From NCBI GenBank assembly GCA_037176725.1, contig JAZBRS010000037.1:11054001-11118000 (forward strand): a stretch of 64,000 nt of DNA, read 5' to 3'. The notes beneath the pieces were generated by a model, which had not been told where the DNA came from, made no database searches, and saw only the letters and a list, made by a program, of their open reading frames with translations. The position numbers were made by a program, and so were the translations under genes. This DNA comes from Posidonia oceanica. Taxonomy: Eukaryota; Streptophyta; Magnoliopsida; Alismatales; Posidoniaceae. Of the stretch, positions 60,603 through 64,000 are shown in pieces. Numbering within the stretch: the first letter of the stretch is position 1; the number at the start of each line of letters is the position of its first letter.

Positions 60603-63600
60603 TGTTGACACCCCATCTTGGCAAGCCCGGACCCTTGGAGCCCTCTTGGTGATTGCTGGATCAAACCCCAACCAAACCCTGACCCTAATCCTCCTCTCTA
60701 CCCTTCAAAATCAGCCTGTTTTGACCTAAACCTTTACCCCCCTTCCCAACCTCAAAACCTAACCAAAATCCATAGGAAAATCCACCACTATCCACCCAAC
60801 AAACCTACCCAAAAACTTAGAAATTTCCAAACCTAATCCATCCCCAAAAACCCTAGAAAACCTAGGTGAAACTACCCTTTTTCTACACCTTGAAACCCCT
60901 CCAAAACCTCCTTAGAATCAAACCAAAACTTTAGAACGAACACTTCAAACCCTAGACTACCCACTCACCAATTTTCACCCAATTCCGAGACCTTTAAGAC
61001 CCTCATTCACCCAAATTATCCTTTTCTCTCTCTGGGAGTATCTTTTTCTCTCTCCTCTCTCTTTCCTGATTATCATCTCTCTTTTCATCCCTTTCTTATC
61101 CTTTTTCTGGTCTGGCTGTGGGCCCCCTCTGTGCTTCTATCCTTTCTCTATCTTATCCCTATTTTTTACTTTATTTTTAACACTTTTTCTGAATTTTAAA
61201 AAATCGTTTTCCTCCAACCTATCTCTTTTCCTCTTATCTCCCTCTTTTCTCCATTTCTTTCCTCTTTCTCTTTTCCTTTTCCCTCTCTTGCAAAAATCCA
61301 CAAAAACCCATAAAAATCTGTAAAATCTCAAAACATAAAAGGAACAAATCAGAACCCTAAGAAAAACAATTAAAAAATGTTAAACAAGCAATTAACAACT
61401 TACACTTAACTAAAGTAAGCTAAAAGGAAAACCAAATATGCAAACTAAAAAATGCAAAACAAATCAAAAGAAAACACTGAAAAATCAAGGAAAAAGCTAA
61501 AATAAAATCAAAACCCACCAAAAATAAAAACCCCATCAGAAGAATTAAAAGACAAACCCTAAAAAGGAGAATTAAAAATCAAACACTAAAACAAGTAATT
61601 AAAGAAGGCAAAAGACTTAACCTAATAAACATAAGAAAAATAAGTTAAAAACTTAATTAAAAAAGAAGAGAAAAACACATCTGAAAGACTTGAAAACACC
61701 CTATCAAACCAGAAAAATCCAACTAAAAACTTCAAGAAAAATCAATAAATAAAAATCAAAACATAACTTAAAAGACTTAAAAAGGAAGAAACCCTAAGAA
61801 GACTAAAAAACCTGAAACCAACCTTGATTAAAACGAAATTAAATCCTAAAAAAATCCTAATTAATATCCTAAGTGTCCAACAAGGGAAATACAATTTTTT
61901 AAAACAATTTAAAAAAGGTTTAACAAACATTCAATCAAGTGAAAACCAATTAAAAGCAAAACCAAAACCCTAAAACCATAATTAAGCCCAAAACACATTA
62001 ATCAACTCAAAATGACCATTAAAAATCTTAATTAAAATCCTAACCTACAGCACAACCCTTCTGGCATTTTTACTTATTTTTAGTTCCTTTTCATTAATTT
62101 TATTTCCCCATTCTACCCTCTCTTTCTTTCTTACTTCTCTTTTTCTTTCTTCCTTTTCTTTACTGGGCCCTCCGGCCCGTTTCTTCTTTTTATTCTTTTA
62201 TTTCTCTTCTTCGGCCCGCAGCACAGTCCGGCCCGCCATCTCCACCCTTCTTCTTCCTTCTACTTTTTTTTTTTTTTTTTTTTTCTCTTCAACCAGCTTT
62301 CCTCTCCCGCAGCCAGCTGCCATTCCCTCCTCCCATTTGAATTTCGAAGCTTCAATCCTTTCAATCTATAGCAGCTCGCCGTCTCCCCATCTCAGCACCA
62401 AATCCGGAGCCGGTCGCCTCGCCGTCTCCTCTGCTGCAGTGGCCGCTGCTGAATTCGAAATCAGCAAGCGCGCCAGCAGCCAGCCTTCACCAGTTAAAAC
62501 CCTCCGTTCCTCCTTCAATTCGAGCGGACTGAGAGTGGACGGAGAGCGGATTGAGAGTGTCAGAGAGAGAGCAAGCTTCAGAGAGTGAGAGCAGATCCAA
62601 AAGCCCAATTCCAGAGAGCATTTCCACTCCATTTCTTCCACCTGAAACAATCTTCTTCTCTTCTTCTCTGCCTCCTCCAATTTCCGGAAGAGAGAGCGGC
62701 AAGAGAGAGTGCTTGAGAGCCACCTTTACGTCCCGGAGAGAGCCTCCAATTCTCCAGCCTTCTCCACTCAATTGCCTTCCGTTTCCTTTCTGAAATCTTC
62801 AGAAAAACCTTCTCTACCTTTTCCAGTGAAAAAAACTGCTTCAAGCCTCCATCCTTCTCCCTATTGCTCCCCCAATCTCATCCAACGACCAGCCTTCATC
62901 TCCCACCATTCCATTGCCTTTTCACTACAAAAAAAACCACCCGAAACACCTTCAAACCACTCTGAACACCCACTGCAACCCAACTCCGATCCCCTCAGCA
63001 ATTCCCTCCACTCCAGCTCACAGCCTTCTCCCAAACTCCGTCCGGGGACTCACTGAACCTCCACCTTTCTAGAGCCCCAGACCTCGAACCCAACCATCCA
63101 CCACAGATCCCAAACTCCACCACAAACACCTCAGCCTCTCACAGACCAAAATTTGACCCAACTCCCAAACCTCTTCCACACCTTTCAGAAGCCCTCTCCG
63201 AGCATCCAACCTCACTCTCCAGATCCCCAGCAACCTCCCGGAGGCCTCCGCTTCGCCGGACGAGCAGCAGACAAGGCTCCCCACCTCCGGCTGCTTTCAG
63301 ACAACCCACAAAGGCCGATCCTTCGCTCGAGCTGCAAAATTCCTGTCTGACTGACCGAGGAGCTCCGGAAGATCACCCTGAGGAAGTCCCAGCCACCGCG
63401 AGCCGCTGGAGATCGCCGCTGCGACCAGACAAGCATCGCCGGCCAGCTCCGACGCTGCTGAGGTCGGGAGCACACACCAGACGCGAAGACAGGTATTTCT
63501 TCACCTCCTCCGCTCTCTCTCCTTCCTCTGCTGCTTTCCCACCAATCAGAAGCAACTTTCCAGCCCTCCTGCTCCGTCCCCGACTCGCCGGCCAGTTCAC

Positions 63601-64000
63601 CTTCTCCGGCGCCGGCTGCTCTTCCTCCAGACACTCCGGCCAGCAGAGCGAACTCCGGACAGTTCCCAGAGCTCCGGACAAACGCCAGCACCAAGCTCCG
63701 CCGATCTGCGCCTCCCCAACCTCCCCTGTCGGCGGCCACGAGCTCTGAAAGCTTTCTGCTACAGTGCTCGTCGCCGTCGACGAGCTACTGTTCATTTATT
63801 TTTTCTTTAGTAAAGTTTTAGGTGTAAATATTGCAGATCTGGTTTAAGTTTTTCTATTTTTGCATTTCAGTCCTTCTGCCATTTAATATGCTTAGTTTTT
63901 AATTAAAAACCATGCTAAATTGCATAATATGTTCATGCTTTCTTGTATTTGCCTTCTGGTCCTTTTACTGTGTGTTTCAGTTATATTATTTTGTAGTTTA
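60603..64000 (+). mobile_element. LTR G, relative of A and D, cut by window end
   Basis: It starts TGTTGACACCCCATCTTGGC, inserted into LTR F. The order equals LTR A: CTCTCT runs near 61030-61075, AT-rich block, CT-rich tract with a poly-T run near 62265-62285, GC-rich block, donor-like GACAG|GTATTT at 63493, then the T-rich stretch. It corresponds to the first 3.3 kb of LTR A. Frames in the GC-rich part are not the same as in A or D, so no gene is called. Confidence 0.88.

Overview
The window is intergenic DNA from a plant, most likely a flowering plant with a large, repeat-rich genome. The reasons are nested LTR retrotransposons of the Ty3/gypsy Tat/Ogre type and one Ty1/copia element of SIRE type. 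There are also plant mobile domain (PMD) reading frames and primer binding sites that fit plant tRNAs. I see no tRNA or rRNA gene and no convincing host housekeeping gene. Almost everything is retrotransposon or retrotransposon-derived. LAYOUT. 1-810: start of a minus-strand Tat-type LTR inserted into a copia element. 811-4919: 5' part of that minus-strand copia element (LTR, PBS, gag, protease, integrase, all frameshifted). The copia element itself sits in a minus-strand PMD gene with short introns (4920-6033). 6034-7726: non-coding, unassigned. 7732-34822: one complete, very young 27.1-kb Tat/Ogre element (called A) with 6-kb LTRs, a matching 5-bp target duplication, gag-protease, pol, an extra PMD/DUF7745-like frame and long tandem arrays in its 3' UTR. 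34828-36746: tandem repeats (about 160 bp, then 68 bp). 36747-49439: a composite, pol-less element (B) with a 5' LTR of one family, gag broken only by stop codons, a hairpin-repeat 3' UTR and a 3' LTR of another family (C). 49440-56865: remnants of a further LTR (H) split by a 5.8-kb solo LTR (D) with a perfect target duplication. 56866-57493: gag remnant. 57494-59650: LTR E. 59651-60602: minus-strand leader, PBS and LTR F, forming an inverted repeat with E. 60603-64000: LTR G, a relative of A and D, cut by the window end. HOW IT WORKS TOGETHER. Element A encodes capsid (gag with a CX2HX4HX4C knuckle), aspartic protease, reverse transcriptase, RNase H, a second DEDD RNase H and a DDE integrase. 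A single in-frame TAG separates gag-protease from pol. Its near-identical LTRs suggest recent movement. B, H, E and F are decaying or non-autonomous relatives. MOST UNUSUAL SIGNAL. Several LTRs and 3' UTRs carry arrays of very short inverted repeats (stem 4-9 bp) whose two arms change together. Examples are 29-bp hairpin units in LTR B, 28-bp units of the same design but different stem bases in the LTR at 1-810, 19-bp units in LTR C, and two-hairpin 51-bp units in the 3' UTRs of A and B. Paired substitutions in the arms argue that the fold itself is kept. I know of no named system that explains this. Other shared non-coding signals are a PBS-like decamer inside the LTRs, a module around GGGTGCCTAACACCTTCCC, and a splice-donor-like site at the same place in six LTR families. 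All comparisons were made by eye without alignment software.
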